Of a stretch of DNA of 64,000 nt, positions 1-10,407 are shown in pieces (the stretch's first letter is position 1; every line of letters begins with the position of its first letter). Source of the DNA: Schaalia canis (GTDB lineage: Bacteria > Actinomycetota > Actinomycetes > Actinomycetales > Actinomycetaceae); assembly GCF_003858455.1 (NCBI RefSeq), contig NZ_RQZF01000006.1, positions 1 to 64,000 of the forward strand, in the 5' to 3' direction. The notes below the pieces were generated by a model. It was given only the letters and a program-made list of their open reading frames with translations, was not told where the DNA came from and did not search any database. Made by a program: the position numbers and the translations under genes.

Positions 1-195
1 CCAAACAACAAACTCAAAAACAAAAAACAGGCATAAAAACAACAAAAAATGTCAAGACACACTATCGAGTTCACAAACAACACCCACACACAAGCTCACA
101 AGACACACACGCATCCCACAAACATTGAGGTGACAGGTTCTGCGCCATATTCCCCGGATAACCACTCCCGTGACTCCGTGCCGTCCGGCGCAACG
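1..195 (-). other. Probable leader of an rRNA operon (16S gene beyond the left edge)
   Basis: There is no convincing protein gene here. Read on the minus strand, the stretch becomes very T-rich and low in complexity towards the left edge. It contains GTGAACTCGATAGTGTG (about 60-76), which resembles the GAGAACTCAA.AGTGTG element found in actinobacterial 16S leaders before the RNase III processing and antitermination sites. It lies downstream of tyrS and of a strong promoter-like sequence at 202-231. The 16S gene itself is not in the window, so the assignment is an inference from sequence resemblance and position. Confidence 0.55.
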
Positions 196-201
196 AAGAA
201 A

Positions 202-231
202 ACATTACAGACCTCGCCGCACCCACGTCAA
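202..231 (-). promoter_or_regulatory. Strong sigma-70-type promoter, probably of the rRNA operon
   Basis: On the minus strand TTGACG (226-231) is followed after 18 bases by TAATGT (202-207). This is the best consensus match in the intergenic region and points away from tyrS into the leader-like sequence. No open reading frame of note lies between it and the left edge, which fits an rRNA promoter. Confidence 0.55.
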
Positions 232-308
232 ATCCGTTCGCCGTGAGGACGCGCACACTCCAGTGAACGCGGGTTTTTCCTCATGATTCCAACGAAAAAC
301 GAAGTGGC

Positions 309-335
309 GGGGAAGAGGTCTCAGGCCTCTTCCCC
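309..335 (-). terminator. Hairpin after tyrS
   Basis: A perfect 10-bp stem, GGGGAAGAGG (309-318) with CCTCTTCCCC (326-335), sits 37 bases after the tyrS stop. There is no U-tract, which is common for actinobacterial terminators. It would separate tyrS from the downstream rRNA promoter. Confidence 0.55.
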
Positions 336-371
336 TTGACAGTCTTTCAGTTGAAAGTGTGTCCTACGACA

Positions 372-1655
372 TCACTCGAAGTTCACGACGGCAAGATTCT
401 TGCGTCCCTTGCGGACAAGAACCACCCCACCGGGTAGACAATCTGCCTGAGTGATAGGCGCGTCTTCGTCCTCAACCTTGACATTGTTGAGGTAGGCGCC
501 ACCTGATGCCACAGTACGACGTGCAGCACCTCGGCCCTTTTCCAGTCCAGTTGCTTCAAGAGCATCCACAATGGTGGACTCCCCCAGCTTCAAGGTGGCA
601 CGGGGCAAGTCTGCAGTAGCGGAAACAAGGGTTGCCCCATCAACCTCACGCAGATCAGCACCACCCCACAGAGCCTGGGTTGCTGCCTGCACACGCGCCA
701 ACTCATCGGCTCCGTGCACAAGCTCAGTCACACGAGCAGCAAGTTCCTTCTGAGCAGCCCGCTGGTGCGGACGCTCAGCAACCTCTACCTCAAGCTCTTC
801 AATACGAGCACGATCAAGGAAGGTGAAGATCTTGAGGAAACGGATGACGTCCTCGTCGGCCACCTGCAGCCAGAACTGGTAGAAGGCGTAAGGGGTCATC
901 AACTCAGGATCGAGCCAGATGGCACCGCCTTCAGACTTACCGAACTTCGTGCCATCAGCCTTGGTGATGATCGGCGTCGTCATAACATGAGTGGAGGCAC
1001 CCTCGACCTTGTGAATAAGGTCGACACCGCCCACCATATTGCCCCACTGATCATTGCCCCCCGTTTCCAGGGTGCACCCGTAGCGGCGGAAAAGCTCCAA
1101 GTAGTCATTAGCCTGAAGCACCTGGTAACTGAACTCCGTGTAGGAAATGCCTTCATCCGACGCCAGGCGACGCGCCACGATGTCCTTATTGAGCATGGTA
1201 CCCACGCGGAAGTACTTACCAACAGTACGCAGCAGATCAATAGCGGACATTGGGCCAGTCCAGTCAAGGTTATTCACCATGACGGCAGCGTTATCACCCT
1301 CGAAGCTCAAGAAGCGAGCAATCTGTTCTTTGAGTCGCTGAGTCCACTCAGCAACAACCTCAGTGGAGTTGAGGACGCGCTCACCCGACTGACGAGGATC
1401 GCCAATCTGCCCTGTTGCACCACCCACCAAAGCAAGGGGGCGGTGGCCAGCAAGCTGAAGATGACGCATAACCAGCACCTGCACAAGGTGACCATGGTGC
1501 AAGGAAGCGGCAGTCGGATCAAAACCGCAATAGAAGGTGACGGGTCCCGAAGCCAGGTGGGCGCGCAGCGCCTCAAGGTCGGTGTGCTGGGCCAGCAGGC
1601 CGCGCCACTGGAGTTCGTCCAGAATATCCGTCACGATACGGTCCTTCACAGTCAT
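372..1655 (-). CDS. tyrS: Tyrosyl-tRNA synthetase
   Basis: The product is a class I aminoacyl-tRNA synthetase that charges tRNA-Tyr in the cytosol. The 427 residues are the usual length. The HIGH-type motif is HHGH at residues 53-56, the KMSKS-type loop is KFGKS at 237-241, and the tyrosine-binding GGNDQWGN lies at 199-206. An S4 RNA-binding domain ends the protein (about 360-427). The ATG is preceded by GAAGAGG at good spacing. A 345-codon frame antisense to it is a shadow. No T-box was recognised in the 124-base upstream gap. Confidence 0.97.
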   Translation of the reverse strand: MTVKDRIVTDILDELQWRGLLAQHTDLEALRAHLASGPVTFYCGFDPTAASLHHGHLVQVLVMRHLQLAGHRPLALVGGATGQIGDPRQSGERVLNSTEVVAEWTQRLKEQIARFLSFEGDNAAVMVNNLDWTGPMSAIDLLRTVGKYFRVGTMLNKDIVARRLASDEGISYTEFSYQVLQANDYLELFRRYGCTLETGGNDQWGNMVGGVDLIHKVEGASTHVMTTPIITKADGTKFGKSEGGAIWLDPELMTPYAFYQFWLQVADEDVIRFLKIFTFLDRARIEELEVEVAERPHQRAAQKELAARVTELVHGADELARVQAATQALWGGADLREVDGATLVSATADLPRATLKLGESTIVDALEATGLEKGRGAARRTVASGGAYLNNVKVEDEDAPITQADCLPGGVVLVRKGRKNLAVVNFE

Positions 1656-1779
1656 GCCCTCTTCACATGGGGCGGGTTTATCTATGACCTACATACTGTA
1701 AGCCTCGTCCAGTCTAGCCAGGCGGGAAGGGAAGCGTCACGCTACGCATAAAACTCCACACCGCAAATGCCTCCGGCCC

Positions 1780-3255
<1,476 letters not shown>

Positions 3256-3356
3256 TCAACGCCAAAAGGGTTAGTTCGGCCTCGGCCTCGTCCGCTATAT
3301 GAACCCCCGCCCTGCAACGCGAGACATTCGTGAACATCTGTACGAATCGTGCGGTG

Positions 3357-4967
3357 TCAGACCCTTCGAGAAAGCTCGCGGTCAAAAGCACGCAGCTTTT
3401 TGTCACTGGGCCCTTCACCACGAATGTCACGCTCTGAAGCACCCCATGCAGGCGAGGGAACCGTACGGTAAAGACTCAGCCATGTCGCCATCGCAACAAA
3501 AAGCACCCAGTTACCTTCAGAGAGTAAACGCGCCTCTGTCACAGACTGGACGATGAGGGCCACAGCAAGACAAAAAGCCCACAGCCCTGTCAGGTCGCCG
3601 CCAATGGATCGCACCGCAGCCTTTCCCACACCATAAAGAACCCACACGACGGCGAGAAGAACCAAGGCCGCACCGATGATACCCGTTTGGAAGAGTGCCT
3701 CGATGTAAGCATTATGTGCCTGCATTGTTGGTGTGCCATCAGGACGGATCACAAGCGTGCGGAACATGGGAATCCACGGCGCCCAATACATAATCCATCC
3801 CCACCCAAGGATTGGACGTTCCGCCCACAGTGCTAAAACCCGTTCCCAGATCACGCCTCGCCCAGTCATATCCGTGCTGCGTCCTAGCAACATAAAGATG
3901 GCGTCTGCATAGACAAGCGCAACTAGTGCACACACAAGAGCCACCACGCCCACGCCTCGCAAGACATGACGACGTTGAGCGCTTGGAACTGAACGCAAAG
4001 ACAACCCCACGCCCATCACGATGACGCACACGAGGAGGCACACGATAACGGTTGCTGAACGTGTCAGAGCTAAGGTAGCGAGGCTCGCACCCGCCCATAG
4101 CAGCGTGCGCTGCCAGGAGGAACGGTGCTGCAGATGCTGAAAAACGATGCACAACAGGAGAAGAGCAGCCCCGAAAGCAAGAGGATTGCGATTAGCGAAA
4201 ACCCCTTGGATTGGACCTCCCTGAAAAAGAAGTCCGTGGATCCAATAGTAGGAATCGGGAATGTGCTCCCACTCGCGCATGTACAAGGGGGCTAGGCGTT
4301 CCTGAAGAACCGCTGCAACGTAGAGTTCCAGAGCAAGACTCAGGCCAATCATCCACTGCAATGAGCGCGTGAGAATATCGAGGAGCTGACGTGGAGGAAA
4401 GGCTACTGCAATCATGACGCCTGCGATACTCGTCGCGCTCATCAATGCACTAGCCATCATCGTCTCAAGTGGATAGAACGACCATATAACGCTCAGAGAG
4501 CACCACAGTACAAAGGCAGCGATTGTGGTAGGAATCCGCCGAAGAGTAAGAATCCGCCCCGCTGCAATGAACTGCAGTACTAAAACGAGACATGAAATGG
4601 CGGCAAGAAGACCAAAAGGTTTCCATCCAATAACATTACGAACGCCTTGACCGGCAAAAGTAATGTAGAAAACCCATACGCCCATCGCCGGCAAGGTGAG
4701 ATGAGCAAGTGGCTGGGCCTTCGAGTTCATCGCCTTTCGCAGGCGTTGCCAGGTAGCACTAGAGAAAAGGGCAATCACCTCACCGATCAGGTGGAAGGTA
4801 CGACGCGGCGAAGCAACCGATAGGTTCGTACTGTAACCGTCAGCCTTCTCATGCACCTCGACGTGGGTCGACACGCTCTTCACGCCTTTCCTCCAACTCG
4901 CGCTTCTATCTTCCGAGGTCTGAGGCGCTGGACTATGGCCCGCAGCCGACGGAAGCTGCATTGCCAT
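3357..4967 (-). CDS. O-antigen ligase/polymerase-like (Wzy_C family) membrane protein
   Basis: This is an integral membrane protein of about 536 residues with roughly 11-12 hydrophobic segments after a polar N-terminus of about 90 residues. Two features are typical of the O-antigen ligase/Wzy_C family: the loop containing GVFANRNPLA, and a later HNAYIEALFQTGI segment (the H-N-x-x-x-E pattern), in a large extracytoplasmic region. The family joins or polymerises lipid-linked glycans, and in this Gram-positive lineage a surface polysaccharide or glycoprotein glycan is likely. No other glycan genes are adjacent. The start is uncertain, since ATGs at 4967 and 4961 both lack a clear ribosome site. 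Confidence 0.75.
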   Translation of the reverse strand: MAMQLPSAAGHSPAPQTSEDRSASWRKGVKSVSTHVEVHEKADGYSTNLSVASPRRTFHLIGEVIALFSSATWQRLRKAMNSKAQPLAHLTLPAMGVWVFYITFAGQGVRNVIGWKPFGLLAAISCLVLVLQFIAAGRILTLRRIPTTIAAFVLWCSLSVIWSFYPLETMMASALMSATSIAGVMIAVAFPPRQLLDILTRSLQWMIGLSLALELYVAAVLQERLAPLYMREWEHIPDSYYWIHGLLFQGGPIQGVFANRNPLAFGAALLLLCIVFQHLQHRSSWQRTLLWAGASLATLALTRSATVIVCLLVCVIVMGVGLSLRSVPSAQRRHVLRGVGVVALVCALVALVYADAIFMLLGRSTDMTGRGVIWERVLALWAERPILGWGWIMYWAPWIPMFRTLVIRPDGTPTMQAHNAYIEALFQTGIIGAALVLLAVVWVLYGVGKAAVRSIGGDLTGLWAFCLAVALIVQSVTEARLLSEGNWVLFVAMATWLSLYRTVPSPAWGASERDIRGEGPSDKKLRAFDRELSRRV

Positions 4968-5052
4968 GCCGGGTTACACGCTAGTCGCATCAGGCACCAT
5001 TGTGGAGCAAGAAGCGCGCGAAGTAGAACACATCGATAAACGGTTGATAACA

Positions 5053-5096
5053 AAATGGCGGGCGCAGCCCCGCTAAGAGGAGCACACCCGCCATTT
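5053..5096 (-). terminator. Terminator after argG
   Basis: The stem is AAATGGCGGG (5053-5062) with CCCGCCATTT (5087-5096), a perfect 10-bp match closing a 24-base loop. On the minus strand it is followed by TTGTTAT. It lies 64 bases past the argG stop and would separate argRG from the membrane-protein gene. Confidence 0.6.
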
Positions 5097-5159
5097 CGTT
5101 ACCTCAATGAGTCCTGCTGAGCTAACGCCCAAGGACACATCTCGCATCAGGCATATGCG

Positions 5160-6410
5160 TCAGTTATCAGCGTTCAGATTTCCCGTTCCAAAGTCAATGC
5201 CCCGGCCAAAACGGACATCTCGTGCTGCTGCAAGTTTCGAGGTCATGCCGTAAATCTCGATAAATCCACGGGAATGGGATTGATCGAAGGTATCGCCACT
5301 TTCATAGGTGGCGAGGTTAAAGTCATAGAGAGAGGTCTCTGAACGGCGCCCCGTCACAACGGCGCGACCGCCATGGAGAGTCATACGAATGTCACCTGTG
5401 ACGTACTGCTGGGTGTAGTCAATGAAGGTATCCATTCCCTTCTTCAGAGGCGAGAACCACTGAGCCTCGTAAACCAGTTCACCCCACCGCTGTTCCATGG
5501 TCCGCTTGTAGCGGTGGAGTTCGCGTTCCAATGTCACGCTCTCAAGCTCAGCATGGGCGGTAATGAGGGCAATAGCTCCAGGGGCCTCGTAGATTTCACG
5601 AGATTTGATACCGACCAGACGGTCTTCAACCATGTCGATACGGCCGATGCCTTGAGCGCCGGCACGGCGGTTGAGTTCTTGAATGGCCTCAAGAGGCGTC
5701 ACAGGGCGGCCATCAATGGCCACAGGCACACCTTCTTTAAAGGAGATGATGACCTCATCAGGCAGGGGTGGGTAGGTGGGATCGTCGGTGTAGGTGTAAA
5801 CGTCCTTTGTGGGAGCGTTCCAGATGTCTTCGAGGTAACCCGTCTCGATAGCACGACCCCACACGTTTTGGTCAATAGAGAAGGGATTGTGCTTTGTTGT
5901 CTCAATGGGGAGGTTGTGTCGCTCGGCGTAGTCAATTGCAACATCACGCGTCAGCGCGAGATCACGTACAGGAGCGATACAGTCCAGGTCAGGAGCCATG
6001 GAGGTAATGGAAACCTCAAATCGCACCTGGTCGTTTCCCTTACCTGTGCAACCGTGGGCGACGGTCGTCGCACCGAATTGGCGTGCGGCCCGCACAAGAT
6101 GCTTGGTAATCACAGGACGCGAAAGAGCAGATACCAGGGGGTACTTGCCCTCATAGAGAGCATTCGCTTTGAGTGCAGGCATGCAGTATTCCTCTGCGAA
6201 CTCATCGCGCGCATCTGCCACATAGGCCTCCACTGCACCACAGTCCAAGGCTCGTTGGCGAATGACCTGCAAGTCTTCGCCGCCCTGGCCGACATCAACC
6301 GCAACTGCCACGACCTCGCGACCGGTCTGTTCTTGAATCCAGCCGATAGCGACGGAGGTATCAAGGCCGCCAGAGTAGGCCAGGACGATGCGATCTTTAT
6401 GGAGCCCCAT
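5160..6410 (-). CDS. argG: Argininosuccinate synthase
   Basis: The enzyme condenses citrulline and aspartate with ATP to form argininosuccinate. The ATP-pyrophosphatase loop SGGLDTS is at residues 13-19, and the family's [13 protein letters not shown] segment follows near residue 90. The 416 residues match the longer actinobacterial and proteobacterial type. The gene starts 27 bases after argR on the same strand, so argR-argG are probably cotranscribed and regulated by the ARG-box operator upstream of argR. Confidence 0.98.
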   Translation of the reverse strand: MGLHKDRIVLAYSGGLDTSVAIGWIQEQTGREVVAVAVDVGQGGEDLQVIRQRALDCGAVEAYVADARDEFAEEYCMPALKANALYEGKYPLVSALSRPVITKHLVRAARQFGATTVAHGCTGKGNDQVRFEVSITSMAPDLDCIAPVRDLALTRDVAIDYAERHNLPIETTKHNPFSIDQNVWGRAIETGYLEDIWNAPTKDVYTYTDDPTYPPLPDEVIISFKEGVPVAIDGRPVTPLEAIQELNRRAGAQGIGRIDMVEDRLVGIKSREIYEAPGAIALITAHAELESVTLERELHRYKRTMEQRWGELVYEAQWFSPLKKGMDTFIDYTQQYVTGDIRMTLHGGRAVVTGRRSETSLYDFNLATYESGDTFDQSHSRGFIEIYGMTSKLAAARDVRFGRGIDFGTGNLNADN

Positions 6411-6437
6411 AGTGTGTCCTTTTGTGTTGTGTGCGTT

Positions 6438-6938
6438 TCAGTCGCCTGCGGCTGCAAGCGTCATGAGATGGTGTTGAGTCTGCAGTGCGCCATCATCACT
6501 GCGGCAAATGATCAGCAGGGTGTCGTCGCCAGCAATCGTTCCTGCAACCTGCTCCATTCGTGAAGCATCGATAGCTGATCCCAGCAAATTAGCGGCCCCA
6601 ACAGGGGTGCGCAGCACAAGCTGGTTTCCTACGCGGTCGCTCGCGATAAGGAGTTCTTGGCACCAGCGTGCAAGTTTCGTGTGCGATGCCTCCACCTCGT
6701 GGGTGGCGCTGCCATCCACATCAGGCACCGAATAGATCTGGTGTCCTTCCTTACTGCGCACCTTCGTGGCACGAAGATCCATGAGGTCACGCGAGAGTGT
6801 GGCCTGCGTGGTCTCAATGCCTCGCTCAGCGAGGATACTCCTCAGTTGCTCTTGGGAGCTGATGGTGTGTTCTGCGAGAAGTTCACGAATTAACCCATGC
6901 CTAGCTGCACGGGTTGTGGGGATTGCCGCATCCACCAT
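6438..6938 (-). CDS. argR: Arginine repressor ArgR
   Basis: This is a hexameric arginine-sensing regulator of 166 residues. The N-terminal winged helix contains SQEQLRSILAERGIETTQATLSRDL-type sequence at about 28-52. The C-terminal oligomerisation/arginine-binding domain has the GTIAGDDTLL motif near residue 134. The ATG has AAAGGAG upstream. An ARG-box-like site lies about 70 bases upstream, suggesting autoregulation together with argG. Confidence 0.96.
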   Translation of the reverse strand: MVDAAIPTTRAARHGLIRELLAEHTISSQEQLRSILAERGIETTQATLSRDLMDLRATKVRSKEGHQIYSVPDVDGSATHEVEASHTKLARWCQELLIASDRVGNQLVLRTPVGAANLLGSAIDASRMEQVAGTIAGDDTLLIICRSDDGALQTQHHLMTLAAAGD

Positions 6939-7005
6939 CGCGAACTCCTTTAATCGAATGTCATGAGATGTCGGTTGAACGCGCCTCAGTCACGAACAAC
7001 AACAG

Positions 7006-7046
7006 AATGAATAATAATACGCCGCTTCGCATATTGCTAATTCGTG
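7006..7046. promoter_or_regulatory. ARG-box operator upstream of argR-argG
   Basis: AATGAATAATAATACG (7006-7021) matches 12 of 14 core positions of the ArgR consensus TGAATWWWWATTCA. A second, weaker AT-rich half (CATATTGCTAATTCG, 7030-7044) follows about two helical turns away. ArgR binds such pairs of boxes with arginine. The location upstream of argR fits feedback control of argRG. Confidence 0.55.
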
Positions 7047-7130
7047 TGGCCCAGAGTACCCCCGAAGGATCACAAAGCTCACTCCACCAAGCAGACACGA
7101 GATAAAACGGCCCCTTTCCGCGCCAATAAA

Positions 7131-7161
7131 AGTTCCCCCGCGCCTACAGCGCGGGGGAACT
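7131..7161 (-). terminator. Rho-independent terminator after the flavodoxin-domain gene
   Basis: A perfect 13-bp stem, AGTTCCCCCGCGC (7131-7143) with its complement (7149-7161), encloses a 5-base loop. On the minus strand it is followed by TTTTATT. It ends the gene at 7175-7672 and isolates it from argR. Confidence 0.85.
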
Positions 7162-7174
7162 CACAGAGAACGTG

Positions 7175-7672
7175 TCACTCAGTATCAGAGGCCAAGGAAC
7201 GAATAATGCCATCCGTCCACGCCTGAACAGCGTTCCAATCACGGAAATCGCCTTCAACAGCGCCCGCCAGTCTGGCAATGGAACGCTCACGCAGATTCAA
7301 AAGCTCAGGCTTGTAACGACCGGGGAATGCCTGATGCCCCTCGGCGCGTACCCGCAACAACACCGGACCAATACGGGAGGGATCCTGAGGAGCATGCTTA
7401 GGAACGCCTGCCATACCAACCGAAAAAGCCCAGAACGGACGCTCCGCCAATTGATCCTCAAAACGAGAAACAAACTCCTGCGCAGAGGACATCCACTGCG
7501 TCATATACACAGCCGAGCCGCAGACAACAGCGTCAAAATCATCCACCGATGTCACATCTTCAGGTGCCTGACAAGTCACCTCATGACCAGCATCACCAAG
7601 CCGCTGAGCAATGCGGTCGGCAATTTCTCGAGTTGCACCATGTTTTGATGCGGCAGTAACCAGGATTCGCAT
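7175..7672 (-). CDS. Flavodoxin-domain protein (HemG/Flavodoxin_5-like)
   Basis: The 165-residue protein opens with the FMN-binding pattern TAASKHGATREIA (residues 6-18). It continues with a flavodoxin-like VVCGSAVYMTQW segment typical of the HemG-type Flavodoxin_5 family. Such proteins carry FMN and act as menaquinone-linked protoporphyrinogen oxidases or as unassigned reductases. No haem genes are adjacent, so the substrate is unknown. The ATG follows GGGAGG. It lies downstream of pheT on the same strand but is set off by a hairpin. Confidence 0.8.
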   Translation of the reverse strand: MRILVTAASKHGATREIADRIAQRLGDAGHEVTCQAPEDVTSVDDFDAVVCGSAVYMTQWMSSAQEFVSRFEDQLAERPFWAFSVGMAGVPKHAPQDPSRIGPVLLRVRAEGHQAFPGRYKPELLNLRERSIARLAGAVEGDFRDWNAVQAWTDGIIRSLASDTE

Positions 7673-7699
7673 GGATATATCCTCCCATGTGTTTCACCC

Positions 7700-7748
7700 C
7701 GGCAAGGGGTCAAAAGCCCTGAACAGTCAGCAGCTTCACACCTTGCCG
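7700..7748 (-). terminator. Weak hairpin after pheT
   Basis: CGGCAAGG (7700-7707) pairs with CCTTGCCG (7741-7748) around a 33-base loop, 19 bases after the pheT stop. No U-tract follows. It is a plausible but weak terminator or processing hairpin. Confidence 0.3.
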
Positions 7749-7766
7749 AGGCGAAACAATCAGCAT

Positions 7767-10406
7767 CTAGGCTCGCAATGAGGCACCGAGTGTCTTTGAT
7801 GCCTTCGCAACAATATCGGCGCGTACCTTCGCAGTTTCTTCGGCAGTCAAGGTGTGATCTGCGCGCAAACGCAATGCGAACGCCAAAGAACGGAAACCTT
7901 CTTCGACCTGGTCGCCCTCGTAAATGTCAAAGAGAGACACGTCCTCTGCAACAGCACCAGCGGCCTGCCGGATGACCTGTTCAACACGAGCCACCGGAAT
8001 ATTCGCAGGCACCACAAGGGCAACGTCTTCCTTCGCCACCGGATAGGTGGAAACAGGCTTGACCTGCAAAGCAGAAGCGGACATCACGCCAATTAACGCA
8101 TCCAGGTCACACTCGAATGCCACGGAACGGGCAGGAAGGCCAAAGGCCTTGCAGGCTGCGGGAAGGAGCTCACCGGCCAGCGCGACATCCACCAAATCAC
8201 GGCCAGAGCGCACAAAAATCCGGGCAACGCGGCCAGGATGCCAGGGTGCTACCTCAACAGGATCCGTTGCCGGCGTCGGCACAGGCGCCCCCTTGACAGC
8301 CGGAGGGGCAGGATCCCATGCGCGCGTCACCTCAACGCGCACTCCCAGAGCGGAGGCGATACGACGCACTGCCTCAACAGCATCTGCCCAGTCAACATGG
8401 CGTTGGGTTCCCAAAACTCCCGGCAATGTTGCGGTGCCCGCCATCACGCCACCCACATGCCAGGGCTGAGAAGGTGTTCCGGCACTCAGGGCCGCAATAA
8501 CCTCATCAGCGGGACGTTGCTCAGCGGAAGGCAGAACAGCGGCAACAGTACCAGCAGGACGAGCAACCTTCGCCACTTCAAAGACCGCAACCGCGGGCAT
8601 GCCACGCGACACGTTACGGCCCGCGACGTCCAGCAGGGTGTCAAGAACAGACGTGCGCAGCAGAGGGGCGTCATCGGCCAAAGGATTACGCAAGCGCAGA
8701 GCCTGGCGGCGCGGATCGGCCTCACCCATGCCCTGACGATCAAAGGAATCCGACACGAAGGGGTAGCATTCAACCTCAACCATGCCAGCCTGAACAAGGG
8801 TCTCTGCCGCCCAACGGCGCGCCTTCTGTCCAAGCGTGAGTCCACGTCCGGCAGGAGCCGCCGGCAGGATGGAAGGAATATTGTCGTAGCCATCCAGGCG
8901 AGCGATCTCCTCCACAAGGTGGGCGGGGCCCACCAGGTCAGGACGCCAGCTTGGAACAGTCACCTGCCAAGAAACATCCGAATCGGTGCCCTCCACCACA
9001 CAGCCGATAGTTTCGAGCAGCTCACGCTGACGTGCAGGCTCATGGGAAACGCCGGTGAGACGCTCAGCCTCGGCCAGCGGGTAGGTAATGACCGTCGCAG
9101 CGGGTAGTTCGTTGTAGTCAAAGACAGCTTCGTCAGCGGTGCCCCCGCCATACTCAACGAGCAGCTCCACAGCACGCTGCGCGGCAACTGCAGGCAGTAG
9201 CGGATCAGTGCCACGCTCAAAACGCTTCGCTGCCTCTGAATGTAGGCGGTGGCGACGCGAAGAACGCGCGATCGAAATAGCATCAAAGTGAGCGGCCTCC
9301 AGCAGCACATCAACTGTGGAATCCTCAACTTCGGAGTAGCGGCCACCCATGACACCCGCAATACCAATAATGCGGCTGCCGTCCTCTCCGTTGGGAGAGT
9401 CTGTGATGAGAAGGTCTTGCTCGTCAAGGACACGCTCAACCTCATCAAGGGTCGTCAAGGTCTCCCCCGCTTGAGCGCGGCGCACAACAATCGGAGCCTC
9501 AACAGCAGCCAGGTCGTAGGCGTGCATAGGCTGACCCAGGTCAAGCATCACGTAGTTCGTAATATCAACAGCCAGGGACACCGAACGCATGCCGGCCATT
9601 TCGAGACGCTCAACCATCCACCGAGGTGTCGGGGCAGCGGGGTTAATGCCGCGCACAATTCGCGTGACGAAACGATCGCAGCCGACACGACCGCGGATAG
9701 GAGCCTCGTCCTTCACCACAACGGGGAAGCCAGCGGCGTTCGCAGCAGGAAGGTCCGACCGAAGGCCCGGATCGCGGAAAGCAGCGCCCGTGGAGTGCGC
9801 ATACTCGCGAGCCACACCACGCATCGAGAAGCAGTACCCGCGGTCAGGGGTGACGTTGATTTCCAGAACCTCTTCACCCAGCCCCAGGAAGGGAATAACA
9901 TCCGTGCCCGGAGCGGGAATCTCACGGTCAGGGAACATTTTCGTCAGCACAATAATGCCGTCGTGGTCCTCACCCAAACCCAATTCACGCTGAGAGCAGA
10001 TCATGCCGTCAGAAATATGCCCGTAGGTCTTACGCGCAGCAATCGGGAAGGGACCAGGCAGGACTGCGCCCGGCAGAGAAACAACAACGAGGTCACCCTC
10101 AACGAAGTTATGCGCACCGCAGATAATGCCGCGGCTTGGCAGGTCAGAGGGTTCCTTGCCGGTGCCAGGAGCGTCATTATGCTCACCAACATCCACGCGG
10201 CAATAGTTAATGACCTTGCCGTTGGATTGTTCTTCCTTCACCAAGGTCAACACCTTGCCCACCACCAGAGGGCCGGTCACGCGCGCAGGGTGAATGGTCT
10301 CTTCCTCCAGACCGACGCGCACGAGGGCGGCAGCCAGGGCAGCAGCATCAGTGCCGGGGGCCACGTCAACATGATCGGCCAGCCAGCTCAGGGGAATCAA
10401 TGGCAT
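7767..10406 (-). CDS. pheT: Phenylalanyl-tRNA synthetase, beta subunit
   Basis: This is the large subunit of the alpha2-beta2 PheRS. The 879 residues include an N-terminal tRNA-binding (EMAP/OB) domain (about 40-150), the B3/B4 editing domain, the B5 domain, and a C-terminal ferredoxin-fold anticodon-binding domain (about 790-879, with PVAKEDVALVV and the terminal FALRLRADHTLT.EE sequence). It begins 1 base after pheS, so the two are translationally coupled. Confidence 0.97.
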   Translation of the reverse strand: MPLIPLSWLADHVDVAPGTDAAALAAALVRVGLEEETIHPARVTGPLVVGKVLTLVKEEQSNGKVINYCRVDVGEHNDAPGTGKEPSDLPSRGIICGAHNFVEGDLVVVSLPGAVLPGPFPIAARKTYGHISDGMICSQRELGLGEDHDGIIVLTKMFPDREIPAPGTDVIPFLGLGEEVLEINVTPDRGYCFSMRGVAREYAHSTGAAFRDPGLRSDLPAANAAGFPVVVKDEAPIRGRVGCDRFVTRIVRGINPAAPTPRWMVERLEMAGMRSVSLAVDITNYVMLDLGQPMHAYDLAAVEAPIVVRRAQAGETLTTLDEVERVLDEQDLLITDSPNGEDGSRIIGIAGVMGGRYSEVEDSTVDVLLEAAHFDAISIARSSRRHRLHSEAAKRFERGTDPLLPAVAAQRAVELLVEYGGGTADEAVFDYNELPAATVITYPLAEAERLTGVSHEPARQRELLETIGCVVEGTDSDVSWQVTVPSWRPDLVGPAHLVEEIARLDGYDNIPSILPAAPAGRGLTLGQKARRWAAETLVQAGMVEVECYPFVSDSFDRQGMGEADPRRQALRLRNPLADDAPLLRTSVLDTLLDVAGRNVSRGMPAVAVFEVAKVARPAGTVAAVLPSAEQRPADEVIAALSAGTPSQPWHVGGVMAGTATLPGVLGTQRHVDWADAVEAVRRIASALGVRVEVTRAWDPAPPAVKGAPVPTPATDPVEVAPWHPGRVARIFVRSGRDLVDVALAGELLPAACKAFGLPARSVAFECDLDALIGVMSASALQVKPVSTYPVAKEDVALVVPANIPVARVEQVIRQAAGAVAEDVSLFDIYEGDQVEEGFRSLAFALRLRADHTLTAEETAKVRADIVAKASKTLGASLRA

Positions 10407-10407
10407 C

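Noticed and set aside
49-256. Small open frames on both strands in the left edge region
   Set aside because: Composition is low-complexity, no ribosome sites are clear, and the region reads better as an rRNA promoter and leader.
714-1751. 345-codon open frame on the plus strand over tyrS
   Set aside because: It lies antisense to a certain gene, has no recognisable domain, and long antisense frames are expected at this base composition. The same applies to 9249-10502 over pheT, 43768-45060 over aceE and 56565-57905 over proS.
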